Positions 18,544-27,733 of a stretch of DNA of 64,000 bases are shown piece after piece. The notes below the pieces were generated by a model. The model was not told the origin of the DNA. It saw nothing but the letters and a program-made list of their open reading frames with translations, and made no database searches. The DNA lies in the NCBI GenBank assembly GCA_012999515.1, contig JABEEB010000001.1:310001-374000 (forward strand), given 5' to 3'. Position 1 is the stretch's first letter, and every line of letters starts with the position of its first letter. The stretch comes from Salifodinibacter halophilus. GTDB lineage: Bacteria; Pseudomonadota; Gammaproteobacteria; Nevskiales; Salinisphaeraceae. The translations under genes and the position numbers were made by a program.

Positions 18544-19179
18544 ATGCGAAAACTAGCGACCATCGTTTTTGCCGGTCTGTTGATGGCCGGCTGTGCGACT
18601 GATAAACCGTCTTTACCGCCCGGTGGTGGTAACGCGCCGCCGCCGCAATCGTCCGGTGACCAACAAACGGACACTGGCAGCGACTCGAAGCAGACCGGTG
18701 AAAAGATTGGACATGCCGACCCGTTAGAGCGTGGTCACGCCGAAACATCGGGGTCGCGTATCGGTGGTGGCGAGTCGTCAACCCAGTCGCAGGACCAAGG
18801 GCCACTGCCGCCCAAGCGTATCAAGGCGAATGCATCGTCGGCGGTTATGTCGCTGGTCAATAAAGCTGACAAGGCGATGGCGAATGAGCAAACGGGGCGG
18901 GCTGGATCGTTGATCCAGCGTGCGCTGAATCTGTCGCCGCGTAATCCGTTCTTATATCAACGTCTGGCGGCGATACGGCTTGTTCAGGACAAACCTGGCC
19001 AAGCGGTACAGCTCGCACGCAAATCGAACAGTCTGGCCAGCAATAACCCGTTCGTGAAAACAAACAACTGGCAATTGATCGCGGAAGCCCAGAAGAATCA
19101 GGGGCAAAAAGGCGCGGCGCATCAGGCTGTTTTGCGGGCTAACAAATTCAAGCGTATCGGCAAGCAATATCAACAATGA
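18544..19179 (+). CDS. TPR outer-membrane lipoprotein, probable LpoP-like activator of PBP1b
   Basis: A 211-residue lipoprotein with the signal and lipobox LLMAGC (Cys17). A disordered Pro/Ser/Gln/Gly-rich linker runs from about 20 to 95, followed by a helical tetratricopeptide-like domain (AGSLIQRALNLSPRNPFLYQ). It begins 6 bases after mrcB ends, so the two are cotranscribed. In Pseudomonas aeruginosa the PBP1b activator LpoP is a TPR lipoprotein encoded next to PBP1b. The same layout (lipobox, flexible linker to cross the periplasm, TPR, position after mrcB) supports that role here. The function is inferred from architecture and context. Confidence 0.75.
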   Translation: MRKLATIVFAGLLMAGCATDKPSLPPGGGNAPPPQSSGDQQTDTGSDSKQTGEKIGHADPLERGHAETSGSRIGGGESSTQSQDQGPLPPKRIKANASSAVMSLVNKADKAMANEQTGRAGSLIQRALNLSPRNPFLYQRLAAIRLVQDKPGQAVQLARKSNSLASNNPFVKTNNWQLIAEAQKNQGQKGAAHQAVLRANKFKRIGKQYQQ

Positions 19180-21137
19180 GCGCCGCCGACGGCGCGGCGC
19201 TGTTTAACGATACCGAGCGCTTCGACCGCGAACTGGACGCTTTCGATCAGCGTCCCGGGCAGGCCGAGATGGCGAATGCGGTCGCCGAAGCCGTCGACCA
19301 TCGCGGCCGGTTGGTGGTTGAAGCAGGCACGGGAACCGGCAAGACACTTGCCTATCTGTTGCCGGCGTTGGCCTCCGACGGCAAGATCATTGTTGCTACA
19401 GCGACGCGCTATTTACAAAGCCAGCTCGCCGACAAGGATCTGCCGCTGGCCGAGCGGATACTGGGTCGAACGGTCCATAGCACTGTCCTCAAAGGGCGTG
19501 CAAACTATTTGTGCCTGCATCGGCTCGAGATGGCCGAACAAAACGCGAGTGCGGATAAACGGGCACGTTTGTCGGCAATCCGCGAGTGGGCACGTAAGAC
19601 CGAGTCCGGTGATTTGGGTGAGTTCGGTGATATCGGTGATGGCGATTCGCTCTGGCCGCAAGTCACGTCCACGCCCGACAACTGCCTGGCGGCTGACTGC
19701 CCATTCTGGGATCAATGTTTCGTCGTAGCCGCGCGTCGCGAAGCGCAGGCCGCTGACGTTGTGATCGCCAACCATCATCTGTTTTTCGCCGACCTGACAC
19801 TGCGTGACGCCGGCCTGGGCGAGGTTCTGCCTGGCGCCGATGCGGTGATTCTCGATGAAGCGCACAAGCTGCCGGATGTAGCCGGACATTTCTTCGGTCG
19901 GGCATTGTCGTCGCGCCAGATCGGTGAGCTGACTCGCGATCTTCGAGCCGAAGTCGAACGCCTCGGCGGTGACATGCCCGGGGTTGCCGATAACACGCGC
20001 GATCTGGCCGAACGACTGGCTGAGTTTGGGCAACGGCTGCCCGCTCAAACCGGCACCACCGGCTGGCGTGATGTGGCTGATAACAATGTGGCGGCCGCGC
20101 GCGATGCGCTTTTGGAAGCACTCGAGATATTGGCCGGGGCGCTCGACGAAGTTAGCGACCGAAGCGAACAATTGCAGTCGTTGGCCCGCCGCAGTGCCGA
20201 ACATCGTGACCTATTGGCAACGCTTGCCGAAGCTGATGAAAACGACGCCGAAAACGTCAGTTGGCTCGACATCCGCGCCGAAAGTTGGACGTGGCACAGT
20301 ACGCCGCTTGACGTGGCATCGCCATTCGCGCGCTCGATTGAGGCGTTGCCGAGTGCATGGGTGTTCACGTCGGCGACACTCGCTGTGGGCGACGACCTCG
20401 GATTTTTCTGTGCTCGGCTTGGATTGAGCGACGTCGAAACCCGCGTTCTGGCTTCGCCGTTCGATTACGCCAACAACGCCCTGTTATTTACGCCGCCGTC
20501 GATGCCGCAGCCGCGCGCCCCGGGCTATGATGACGCTGTCATCGAACAAGCGCGTTCGTTGATCACCGCAACTGGCGGCGGCGCGTTCGTGCTTTGCACC
20601 AGCTATCGCGCTGTCGAGCGCTATGGTCGGGCGCTACGGGCGGCCGGTTTTTCGACCTTGATCCAGGGCAGTGCTTCGCGGCCCCGCTTGCTGGCCGATT
20701 TTCGCGCCGACGACGCCAGTGTGCTGGTTGCGACCACGAGTTTTTGGGAGGGCGTCGATGTTCGCGGGCAGGCGTTACGTTTGGTTATTATCGATAAATT
20801 GCCGTTTGCCTCGCCCGCCGATCCTGTTCTCAAAGCGCGTTTTGCCGCTATGGAAGAGGCCGGGCAGAACCCGTTTATCGCTTACAGCTTGCCGCAGGCG
20901 GTCATTGCGCTCAAACAGGGTGTCGGCCGCCTGATACGCGATGCCACCGACCGTGGTGTGTTGGCGATCTGTGATCCCAGATTGACTAGCGCCGGCTACG
21001 GCCGTGTGATTCAGGCTAGCCTGCCCCCCATGACGGTCAGTGACAGTTGGCAGCAAGCCGAAACATTTCTTCGCGATCTCAAGCCCGCATCCGAGCCAAT
21101 AAATTCGACTAACGATCATGCCGATGTTGAAAACTAG
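19176..21137 (+). CDS. yoaA: DinG-family Fe-S helicase YoaA
   Basis: A 653-residue superfamily 2 DNA helicase. Walker A is GTGTGKT (residues 51-57) and the Walker B box is DEAH (227-230). Between them lie four cysteines (NYLCLHR; then NCLAADCPFWDQC) that fit the XPD/DinG iron-sulfur cluster. Helicase motifs V and VI appear as SFWEGVDVRG and QGVGRLIRD. Length and lack of an exonuclease domain suit YoaA, which works with the polymerase chi subunit in repair of stalled replication. The start overlaps the stop of the lipoprotein gene by 4 bp (ATGA). Confidence 0.9.
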   Translation: MSAADGAALFNDTERFDRELDAFDQRPGQAEMANAVAEAVDHRGRLVVEAGTGTGKTLAYLLPALASDGKIIVATATRYLQSQLADKDLPLAERILGRTVHSTVLKGRANYLCLHRLEMAEQNASADKRARLSAIREWARKTESGDLGEFGDIGDGDSLWPQVTSTPDNCLAADCPFWDQCFVVAARREAQAADVVIANHHLFFADLTLRDAGLGEVLPGADAVILDEAHKLPDVAGHFFGRALSSRQIGELTRDLRAEVERLGGDMPGVADNTRDLAERLAEFGQRLPAQTGTTGWRDVADNNVAAARDALLEALEILAGALDEVSDRSEQLQSLARRSAEHRDLLATLAEADENDAENVSWLDIRAESWTWHSTPLDVASPFARSIEALPSAWVFTSATLAVGDDLGFFCARLGLSDVETRVLASPFDYANNALLFTPPSMPQPRAPGYDDAVIEQARSLITATGGGAFVLCTSYRAVERYGRALRAAGFSTLIQGSASRPRLLADFRADDASVLVATTSFWEGVDVRGQALRLVIIDKLPFASPADPVLKARFAAMEEAGQNPFIAYSLPQAVIALKQGVGRLIRDATDRGVLAICDPRLTSAGYGRVIQASLPPMTVSDSWQQAETFLRDLKPASEPINSTNDHADVEN

Positions 21138-21170
21138 CCACGGCGAAGACGGAAGGCCGAGGCAAACGGC

Positions 21171-21881
21171 ATGAAACTGTTGGCATTCGACGCAGCAACC
21201 GAAGCGCGCACCGTCGCCCGCCACGATAGTGAGCACCCCGGCGACGATGCCGAAATCTTCGAAGTGGCTGCCCGCAGTCACGGTCCGCAACTCGTATCGG
21301 ATGCACGTCACTTGCTGGCTGACGCGGGTTGGCACTGGCAGCACGTCGATGCGGTAGTGTTCGGGCGAGGGCCGGGCGCATTCACCGGGCTTCGTATCGC
21401 GGCCGGCCTGGTCCAAGGCCTGGCTACTGGGCTCGACTGTCCGGTCGTGGGCATCGAGACGCCACGCGCGATTGCCAGGCGATGTCTGATGGGCGCCGCC
21501 GCTGGGGCCGAGATCGCGCAGATTGTTCAGGATGCACGGCTCGGCGAAATCTACACCGCACGTTACCGGCGCGATACGCATCGCGAGGTCACGAATCTGG
21601 ATGACGTATCCCTTTGCGCCCCGGGGCAGTTAACGGTTGAGTCTGCCGCGACAGCTTGCGCCGGTGGCAATGGTTGGGCGCTGCTTGAGGCGCATGACGC
21701 CGATCGCGAACGGCCGCCCCTGATCGAGCAATGGCCGCACGCGCTTGATCTAGCGCGACTGGCCGCGTGCGACGTCGAAACCGATCCGCGTTGTTTAGCG
21801 GCCGCGAACGACGCGTTGCCGTTATACGTACGCAATGAGGTCGCTGTAAAAAGCGTCAAAAACGCATCGCCGAGCGCCTGA
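21171..21881 (+). CDS. tsaB: tRNA threonylcarbamoyladenosine synthesis protein TsaB
   Basis: A 236-residue ASKHA-fold protein that works with TsaD and TsaE to form t6A37 in ANN-decoding tRNAs. The N-terminal LLAFDAATE and FGRGPGAFTGLRIAAGLVQGLA are the family signatures. It lacks the metal-binding histidines of TsaD, as expected. It follows yoaA by 33 bases and is probably in the same transcript. A short GC-rich dyad (GGCCG-CGG-CGGCC, 21886-21898) after the stop may help end transcripts from both sides. Confidence 0.92.
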   Translation: MKLLAFDAATEARTVARHDSEHPGDDAEIFEVAARSHGPQLVSDARHLLADAGWHWQHVDAVVFGRGPGAFTGLRIAAGLVQGLATGLDCPVVGIETPRAIARRCLMGAAAGAEIAQIVQDARLGEIYTARYRRDTHREVTNLDDVSLCAPGQLTVESAATACAGGNGWALLEAHDADRERPPLIEQWPHALDLARLAACDVETDPRCLAAANDALPLYVRNEVAVKSVKNASPSA

Positions 21882-21942
21882 ATAAGGCCGCGGCGGCCGT
21901 TACGTGGCTAGCCGCAACCGAGCCAACGCCTCTGGTTGTTTG

Positions 21943-22815
21943 TCATACCGATTCGCCCCCTGTCGTACGCCGTTGCCAGGCGACGCGCTGCCGGGAATGC
22001 CAGTGGGTCATGGCCAGCCGATAGATGAAGGCCATGATGAACAGCATGGTCAGAATTAGCACAATGGTTGGCGCTGGGCCGCTGTCCAGGAAAAAACTGA
22101 GATAGGCGCCTAGCAGCAACGCGAACAGGCAGGCTGCGACCGAAACCACCAGCATGCGAGCAAAGCTGCGCACTGTCAGAAAAGCAATGGCGCCGGGTGT
22201 AACCAGTAGCGCCACCGCCAGGATCAGTCCCACCGAGGTTAGCGTGGAAACGATGGTCAGCGACAGGCAGACCAGCAAGGCGTAATGCAGCAGTGTGGTG
22301 TTGAGCCCACAGGCTCGGGCTTGGGCAGGGTCGAAGGCATGTAGCAGAAAGTCTCGCCATTTCAGCAGTAGCGTCAGACTGACGAGTACGGCGATCACAC
22401 CCGATGTCCAGAGATCCTGCGGTCCGACCCCGAGCATGTTGCCGAACAGCACATGGGTTAGGTGCTGGTTGGTATTGATCGATTTGAACATGATGATGCC
22501 GACACCGAACATGCCGGAAAATACCACTCCCATGATGGCGTCATACTTGACCCGGCAATGCCGCGATAGATATCCCATCAGTAGGGCGCAGCCCAGCCCC
22601 GCGCCGAACGCCCCGGCCACCAGTGGAATGCCGAGCATCCAGGCCAACACGATGCCGGGCAGCGTGGCGTGACTGACCGAGTCGCCCATCAGTGCCCAGC
22701 CCTTTAGAACCAGAAAGCAGGACAAAAGCGCGGTGGGGAACGCCACGATCAGCACCATGCCGAGCGCGTGTTGCATGAATGTGAACTGTAGCGGCTGCAT
22801 CAGGGTCGCCATCAT
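21943..22815 (-). CDS. sitD: Mn/Fe ABC transporter permease, second subunit
   Basis: A 290-residue inner-membrane permease of the ABC-3 (metal-chelate) family with about eight hydrophobic segments. FLVLKGWALMGDSVSHATLPG and VTPGAIAFL are the typical loop motifs. Its ATG overlaps the stop of the first permease gene by 4 bp (ATGA). It is the last gene of a four-gene set. Two different permeases plus a Mn/Fe-type binding protein match the SitABCD/YfeABCD arrangement rather than ZnuABC. Confidence 0.85.
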   Translation of the reverse strand: MMATLMQPLQFTFMQHALGMVLIVAFPTALLSCFLVLKGWALMGDSVSHATLPGIVLAWMLGIPLVAGAFGAGLGCALLMGYLSRHCRVKYDAIMGVVFSGMFGVGIIMFKSINTNQHLTHVLFGNMLGVGPQDLWTSGVIAVLVSLTLLLKWRDFLLHAFDPAQARACGLNTTLLHYALLVCLSLTIVSTLTSVGLILAVALLVTPGAIAFLTVRSFARMLVVSVAACLFALLLGAYLSFFLDSGPAPTIVLILTMLFIMAFIYRLAMTHWHSRQRVAWQRRTTGGESV

Positions 22816-23744
22816 GGGCGCACCTGCGTGGCCGGCCTGTTAGCGGTGGACTGGCTGCTTGCACGCAACCTGCTCATCGGGCCAGCGGGTGATGTCGCCA
22901 GTGCCCGCCGAGCCTTGCGCTGCGAGGCCAGCATGCCGTGCTTGGGCGCGAAGACAAAGGCCAGAAGGAATAACAGTGTCTGCAACACGACAATGATGCC
23001 GCCGGTCGCACCATCCAGAAAAAAGCTGATATAAGCGCCGGAAAAGCTGGTTAAGGTGCCGATGACTACCGCGATGCCGATCAGTTTCTTGAAGCGGTCG
23101 CAGAGCAGGTAGGCTGTGGCTCCTGGTGTGACCACCATGGCGATGACCAGGAAGGCGCCGACCGTAATCATGGCGGCTACGATCGAAGCTGATAACAGCG
23201 CGAAGAAAATGAATTTGAGCCAGTTCGGCCGCAGGCCGATCGAGCGGGCGTGGTATTCGTCGAAGAACACCACCAGCATGTCCTTCCATTTCAATAACAG
23301 TATGGTCAGCGACACGAAGCCGATGATGGCCAGCTGCAGCGTGTCCTTGGGAGTGATGGCCAGAATATTGCCCATGACGATGGTCTGGATGCTGATCGCC
23401 ATTGGATTGATCGAGGCCATGAACAGACCGGCACCGAAAAACGAGGTGAAGATGACGCCGATGATGACGTCCACCTTCAGCCCCGAGCGGCCGCTCAGAA
23501 ATAGCATGGAACCAGCCGCCAGCGCACCGGCGATGAAGGCGCCGACCGAAAACGGCAGGCCCATCATGAAGGCGCCGGCTACGCCCGGCACCACCGAATG
23601 CGACAGCGCATCGCCGATCAGCGACCAACCTTTGAGCATCAGATAGCAGGACAAAAAGGCGCAGACGCAGCCGACCAAGGCCGACACCCACATGGCGTTG
23701 ACCATGTAGCCGTAGTGGAACGGTTCGGCCAGCAGCTCGATCAC
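22812..23744 (-). CDS. sitC: Mn/Fe ABC transporter permease, first subunit
   Basis: A 310-residue ABC-3 family permease paralogous to the following gene, with the same signature ([22 protein letters not shown]) and [13 protein letters not shown] set the start at the GTG at 23744, which overlaps the stop of the ATPase gene by 4 bp (GTGA); the open frame runs 51 codons further upstream but inside the ATPase gene. The basic tail after the last membrane segment (about 35 residues, [12 protein letters not shown]) is longer than that of its partner. Confidence 0.87.
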   Translation of the reverse strand: MIELLAEPFHYGYMVNAMWVSALVGCVCAFLSCYLMLKGWSLIGDALSHSVVPGVAGAFMMGLPFSVGAFIAGALAAGSMLFLSGRSGLKVDVIIGVIFTSFFGAGLFMASINPMAISIQTIVMGNILAITPKDTLQLAIIGFVSLTILLLKWKDMLVVFFDEYHARSIGLRPNWLKFIFFALLSASIVAAMITVGAFLVIAMVVTPGATAYLLCDRFKKLIGIAVVIGTLTSFSGAYISFFLDGATGGIIVVLQTLLFLLAFVFAPKHGMLASQRKARRALATSPAGPMSRLRASSQSTANRPATQVRP

Positions 23745-24589
23745 GACGCGGTCTCGGCGGTTGGCGGTGCGTCGCTGCTGAAGTGGAAGTGGCGTAGCGT
23801 GCCACCGAAAGCGTGTTCCAGGTTTTTCTGGTTGAAGGTGGTCGCGGTCGGCCCGGCGGCCACCACCGTCCCCTTGATCATTACGGTGCGGTCGCAAAAA
23901 TCGGGCACCGAGCCCAGATTGTGGGTGGAGACCAGCATGACCCGGCCTTCTTTTTTCAATTCGTCGAGTAAGGCAATGATGCGTTCCTCGGTACCGACAT
24001 CGACGCCGGTGAAAGGCTCGTCGAGTAGGATTACCTGGCCTTCCTGCGCCAGTGAGCGGGCAAGGAATACACGCTTGCGTTGGCCGCCCGACAACTCACC
24101 GATTTGGCGTTTGCGGAAATCCTGCATACCGACTCGAGCCAGCGCTTGATCCACCGCTTCACGGTCCATGGCGCTCGCCCGGCGCAGAAAGCCCATATGC
24201 CCATAGCGGCCCATCATCACGACGTCTTCCACTAGCACCGGGAAGGCCCAGTCGACCTCCTCAGACTGCGGCACATAAGCCACCCGGTTGCTGCGCAACG
24301 CCTGCTCGACGCTCATCCCCATCAGACTAATCCGGCCGTGGGAGACCGGCACGAACCCCATCAGTGCCTTGAACAGCGTCGACTTGCCAGAACCGTTGAC
24401 GCCCACCAGCGCGGTGATGGTGCCGCACGGAATGGCGAAGCTGGCGTCGTACAACGCCGTATGGCCGTTGCGGTAGGTCACGCTCACGTTATCAGCGTGG
24501 ATGCCGGTAGTTCCCATATTGGTGGACTGTTGCTGCGGTGTATCCTGATTCGAGCCGCTGTCCACGCGGAAGTCGTCCAGGCGGCGCAC
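23741..24589 (-). CDS. sitB: Mn/Fe ABC transporter ATP-binding protein
   Basis: A 282-residue ABC ATPase with Walker [10 protein letters not shown], a glutamine in [11 protein letters not shown], signature [15 protein letters not shown], Walker [13 protein letters not shown] and the switch histidine in STHNLG. The [12 protein letters not shown] wording is common in Mn/Fe/Zn importers. The GTG start overlaps the last base of the binding-protein stop codon; an internal ATG at residue 25 is an alternative start. It powers the two permeases encoded downstream. Confidence 0.9.
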   Translation of the reverse strand: MRRLDDFRVDSGSNQDTPQQQSTNMGTTGIHADNVSVTYRNGHTALYDASFAIPCGTITALVGVNGSGKSTLFKALMGFVPVSHGRISLMGMSVEQALRSNRVAYVPQSEEVDWAFPVLVEDVVMMGRYGHMGFLRRASAMDREAVDQALARVGMQDFRKRQIGELSGGQRKRVFLARSLAQEGQVILLDEPFTGVDVGTEERIIALLDELKKEGRVMLVSTHNLGSVPDFCDRTVMIKGTVVAAGPTATTFNQKNLEHAFGGTLRHFHFSSDAPPTAETAS

Positions 24590-25530
24590 TAATTATCCTT
24601 GTCTTTGCTCTTCTTGCTGGTCAGTGCGTCGGCGATACGCTTCGTATCCACACGCAACAGATCGAGATAGGTTGGCACTGGACCGCCCGGCTGCGATAGC
24701 GAATCAACATAGAGTCTGCCGCCGTAGCGGGCGCCTGTGTCCCGTGCCACCTGTTTGGCCGCTTTGTTGTTCACTGTACTTTCACAGAACACGGCCGGGA
24801 TATTGTGCTTTTTGACGCCATCGATGACTTTGCGCACCTGCTGTGGTGTGCCCACTTGCTCGGCGTTAACCGGCCACAGAAACAGCGTCTGCATACCTAG
24901 GCTGCGAGCCAGATAATCAAAGGCACCTTCGCAGCTGACCAGCCAACGCTTGTCTTCATCGATTGAATGAATGCGCTTTTTCATCGGTTTGACGGTATCG
25001 CGGATTTCTTTCTTATATGCCTTTGCCCGCTTGCGGTAGCCATCAGCATGATCCGGGTCGTACTTGACCATCACATCGCGGATGTTATCGACGTATTTCA
25101 CGGCGTCTTTGGGGCCCATCCACGCGTGCGGATTGGGGTAGCCCTCATATTCGCCGGACCCGATCATGATCGGCTTGATGCCTTTGTTTACTTTAACCGC
25201 CGGAACATCGCTTAGGTTGGCCAGAAACTGGTCGAACCAACGTCCCAGCTTGAAGCCGTTGCGCAGGATGATGTCGGCATCATTGGCCCCCGCGATATCT
25301 TGCGGTGTCGGCTGGTAGTCATGGACTTCGGCGCCTGGTTTGACGATCGAAACCACCTCCGCGTCGTCGCCAGCCACGTTCTGCGCCATATCTTTGATGA
25401 TCGTGAAGGTGGTGACGCCCTTAAGCTGATCGCCCTTGCTGTCATCGCTCTTGCTCGCCATTGCCGGGCCGGTAAGACCCATAACGCCGGCTGTTAGAGC
25501 AGCAAGAATGCTTGATGTGCTTCGTTTCAT
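24589..25530 (-). CDS. sitA: Periplasmic Mn/Fe-binding protein of the ABC importer
   Basis: A 313-residue cluster A-I metal-binding protein with a signal peptide ending in GPAMA. The four expected ligands are visible in order: His in EVHDYQPTP, His in NPHAWMGP, Glu in FCESTVN and Asp in YVDSLS. The His-His-Glu-Asp set is typical of manganese/iron binders, and the His-rich loop of ZnuA is absent. I start at the ATG at 25530, preceded by AAAGG; the frame continues to 25593. It is the first gene of the operon. A possible metal-responsive operator lies 129 bases upstream. Confidence 0.9.
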   Translation of the reverse strand: MKRSTSSILAALTAGVMGLTGPAMASKSDDSKGDQLKGVTTFTIIKDMAQNVAGDDAEVVSIVKPGAEVHDYQPTPQDIAGANDADIILRNGFKLGRWFDQFLANLSDVPAVKVNKGIKPIMIGSGEYEGYPNPHAWMGPKDAVKYVDNIRDVMVKYDPDHADGYRKRAKAYKKEIRDTVKPMKKRIHSIDEDKRWLVSCEGAFDYLARSLGMQTLFLWPVNAEQVGTPQQVRKVIDGVKKHNIPAVFCESTVNNKAAKQVARDTGARYGGRLYVDSLSQPGGPVPTYLDLLRVDTKRIADALTSKKSKDKDN

Positions 25531-25658
25531 CACATTGCCTTTATTAAATTTGTTGTTGAAGTGCCTCAGGTGCAATGGCGGGCTCCGTACCAATACGCCA
25601 GCCGCAACACCTGGTTGTTCTAGAAAAACAAGTGGTAAATGAACAATGAAGATCCTAG

Positions 25659-25674
25659 TTTAACCTTGGCTAAA
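25659..25674. promoter_or_regulatory. Possible MntR-like operator upstream of sitA
   Basis: TTTAACCTTGGCTAAA is a near-palindrome (6 of 7 arm positions). Read on the minus strand as TTAGCCAAGGTTAA, it lines up with the core of the enterobacterial MntR box (ATAGCAAAGGCTAT). The placement, 129 bases before the start of a Mn/Fe importer, fits repression by metal-loaded MntR. The resemblance is by eye. Confidence 0.4.
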
Positions 25675-26087
25675 TTTCAAACCGTAAGGATCAAAACGTT
25701 TGCCAGCCTATCCGGCTGGCTACGCTCGGGTGGCCGAGTGATTGGCAACACGACGCTGAGTGATCGCGTCAGTATCGGATTTAATGCCGGGGATTAGAGG
25801 AGCCGATCATCGTCGGCATTAGCAACAACACCAGGGCGGTAAAGTCATGCACACCGGTCATGCGTTTCCACTGACCATCGAATTTGGCGTGTCAGTTGAC
25901 TACCCGGCCATGGTGCGCGGTGTGACGGCGGGGTTTGCTGGTCAGCATCAAGGCCGTGGATTTTGACTGGTGGCTAGGCCACCACCGTTTGATTGCGCCG
26001 GCGCGCTCGTGCCTGAAGCCTAGGAGAGGTCCGATGATAGGCGGGTGCTCGGTATGCTCGGGCGCTTCAGACGTGATATGAGCTAAT

Positions 26088-26106
26088 AATGAATATAATA
26101 TTCATT
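26088..26106. repeat. Perfect 9-bp inverted repeat in an AT-rich island
   Basis: AATGAATAT-A-ATATTCATT is a perfect palindrome around one base. It resembles metalloregulator (Fur-like) symmetry, but the spacing differs from the classical Fur box. It lies between rsmJ and the metal importer, 560 bases from sitA, so an association with either is unproven. Confidence 0.4.
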
Positions 26107-26190
26107 CTATAACAATAGTTTATAGTTAAAAATTAATATTTTTTATTAGGTTTTCCGGGCTGTGTGATGCAGCCTCGGAGTTGGTTTGGC

Positions 26191-26937
26191 TTACTGGCTC
26201 AGGTAGATATCGAACCGAACCGCACGCTTGCCGAGGGAGAAATCCGGCTCGCCGAGCGCCAATTGCCGCGCATGGCGTTTAACCACAACGCGTCGCCGAG
26301 CAGTGGCGCGGGCTGCGGCAAGCAAGGTGGGCGCGTCCGCGTCCGGCCCCAGTATTTCATTGAGCCATGCAATGATTTTTTGAGGTTTCGCCTTGCGCCG
26401 GTCGGCTGAAAACATGGGATCGATCAGAACCACATCTGGTTGTTCGAGCGTCTCGTCGCTCAACCACCGCTGCGCGTCGCCTGTGGCTAGATGTGCCCAG
26501 GTTGCTTCGAAAAATCCCGCATCCCGTGCGCGCCGAAGGGCATCACGAGTCAGCGCGGCAGGTATGGCGTGACGCTCCACGGCGGTGATTGGGCAACCGA
26601 ACGATGCAAGTGTGGCGCTATCCCGACCCAGGCCGGCGGTTGCGTCGAATATCGATAGGCCGGGGTGGCGGTGCAAGCCACAGGCACGTGCCAGCGGACT
26701 TGCACGGCGGTTGATGCCGCGCTGCCCGGCTGTCGTCGTTAAATCGGCACAAAATGACTGGTCCGTGCCGTTAGTGTTGCTGCGGAACAGCGCCAGGCCG
26801 TCGTCGGTCCGCGCAAGGAAAAAGTCGGTGGCGGGGCGCTCGGTCGTGGTGGCCAGGTCCAGCGCACTAGCCTCGGCGCGGTCAGTAGTGGCCCATGGCG
26901 AGCCTGAGTCGAGCCACCACGGTATTGAAACCAGCAT
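26191..26937 (-). CDS. rsmJ: 16S rRNA (guanine1516-N2)-methyltransferase
   Basis: A 248-residue SAM-dependent methyltransferase. The SAM-binding loop is IFDATAGLGRDSATLA and the catalytic loop is LIDPMFS, followed by RKAKPQK; this combination is diagnostic of RsmJ (YhiQ). It modifies G1516 of 16S rRNA. The start codon directly abuts the stop of the SCP2-domain gene, so the two are read together. Confidence 0.9.
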   Translation of the reverse strand: MLVSIPWWLDSGSPWATTDRAEASALDLATTTERPATDFFLARTDDGLALFRSNTNGTDQSFCADLTTTAGQRGINRRASPLARACGLHRHPGLSIFDATAGLGRDSATLASFGCPITAVERHAIPAALTRDALRRARDAGFFEATWAHLATGDAQRWLSDETLEQPDVVLIDPMFSADRRKAKPQKIIAWLNEILGPDADAPTLLAAARATARRRVVVKRHARQLALGEPDFSLGKRAVRFDIYLSQ

Positions 26938-27261
26938 CTAGTCGGTCAGTTTCTCGCGGTCAAAGATATGCTGGATCTTCGCGGCTAGTGTGTAGTCGCC
27001 ATCGACTTTGAGTTTGCCGGTTGCGAACGCGGTAAGGCCCATCATGCGGCCAGTCATGAGCTTAATCAGGTGTTTGTCGCGGATCCTTAATACCACGTCC
27101 GGTGATTCGATGGCGCCGTCCATGACCTGACATACGCCGTGCTCCACGATGACCGTCATCGGTGCGTCGATCGCATACACGATGCGCAGCGACATACTGC
27201 CCGCCGCTTCCGGTTTGAAGGCCTTGGGCATACGTCGGATCAGCGTGTTCGCGTCGTGCAT
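26938..27261 (-). CDS. SCP2 sterol-binding domain protein
   Basis: A 107-residue single-domain protein. The C-terminal MGLTAFATGKLKVDGDYTLAAKIQHIF is the typical end of the SCP2 (sterol carrier) fold, which binds lipids or acyl chains in a hydrophobic tunnel. It has no signal or membrane segment. The rsmJ start immediately follows its stop codon. The physiological ligand is unknown. Confidence 0.75.
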   Translation of the reverse strand: MHDANTLIRRMPKAFKPEAAGSMSLRIVYAIDAPMTVIVEHGVCQVMDGAIESPDVVLRIRDKHLIKLMTGRMMGLTAFATGKLKVDGDYTLAAKIQHIFDREKLTD

Positions 27262-27304
27262 GGTCTCGTCTCGGTCGTTTGGCCCTCTATGGCCAGCGCA
27301 GTGT

Positions 27305-27562
27305 TTAATGAGAGTCGGCGAGTACGCTTTTGACCTTACGGTAGCCGGATTCGGTCAGTAGCACGGCATTGATGGTCGTGGCGTAGATTCGCTTGGTTTC
27401 TTTCAGCGCCTGGATTCGGTCGCTGTCTTTGCAGTTATCGAGCAACTCGAAATCGTCGGGTTCTTCGAGTGTGTCGTTATATTTGAACGCGCGAAAGGCG
27501 CTGCCTTTCGGATAACCGAATTCGATATCGATTTCGCGCAACGTCCAGCTTCGGTCGCACAA
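27305..27562 (-). CDS. Small hypothetical protein
   Basis: An 85-residue mixed-charge protein with no signal or membrane segment. I recognise no family. The only in-frame start upstream of the conserved-looking text (SWTLREIDIEFGYPKGSAFRAFKYND) is TTG, and no good ribosome site precedes it. A stop lies three codons upstream of that TTG, so the gene could be 5'-truncated or could start at the later TTG of LRE. Codon use is like that of real genes here. Confidence 0.5.
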   Translation of the reverse strand: MCDRSWTLREIDIEFGYPKGSAFRAFKYNDTLEEPDDFELLDNCKDSDRIQALKETKRIYATTINAVLLTESGYRKVKSVLADSH

Positions 27563-27733
27563 AGATGATTAAGGACGTTTGTAACTGCTAAACGATCACT
27601 GTATCAGGGCGGTATGCTTTCGACAACGCTTGCGAGTGCGCCCCGTCCGGGGCCTTGCGGCACCGTGTTTGTTGGCCGGTGTCGGATTGCCCGGACGTTG
27701 CTTGGTGTCGACTTTGTCCTAGACCGATGCGGA

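Larger units (their letters stand above)
25531..26190. other. Long non-coding region upstream of the metal importer
   Basis: About 660 bases without a convincing gene on either strand. The part next to sitA presumably holds its promoter and the MntR-like site at 25659-25674. The far end (about 26080-26155) is strikingly AT-rich for this chromosome and contains the palindrome at 26088-26106. The middle has no structure I can name. Confidence 0.5.
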
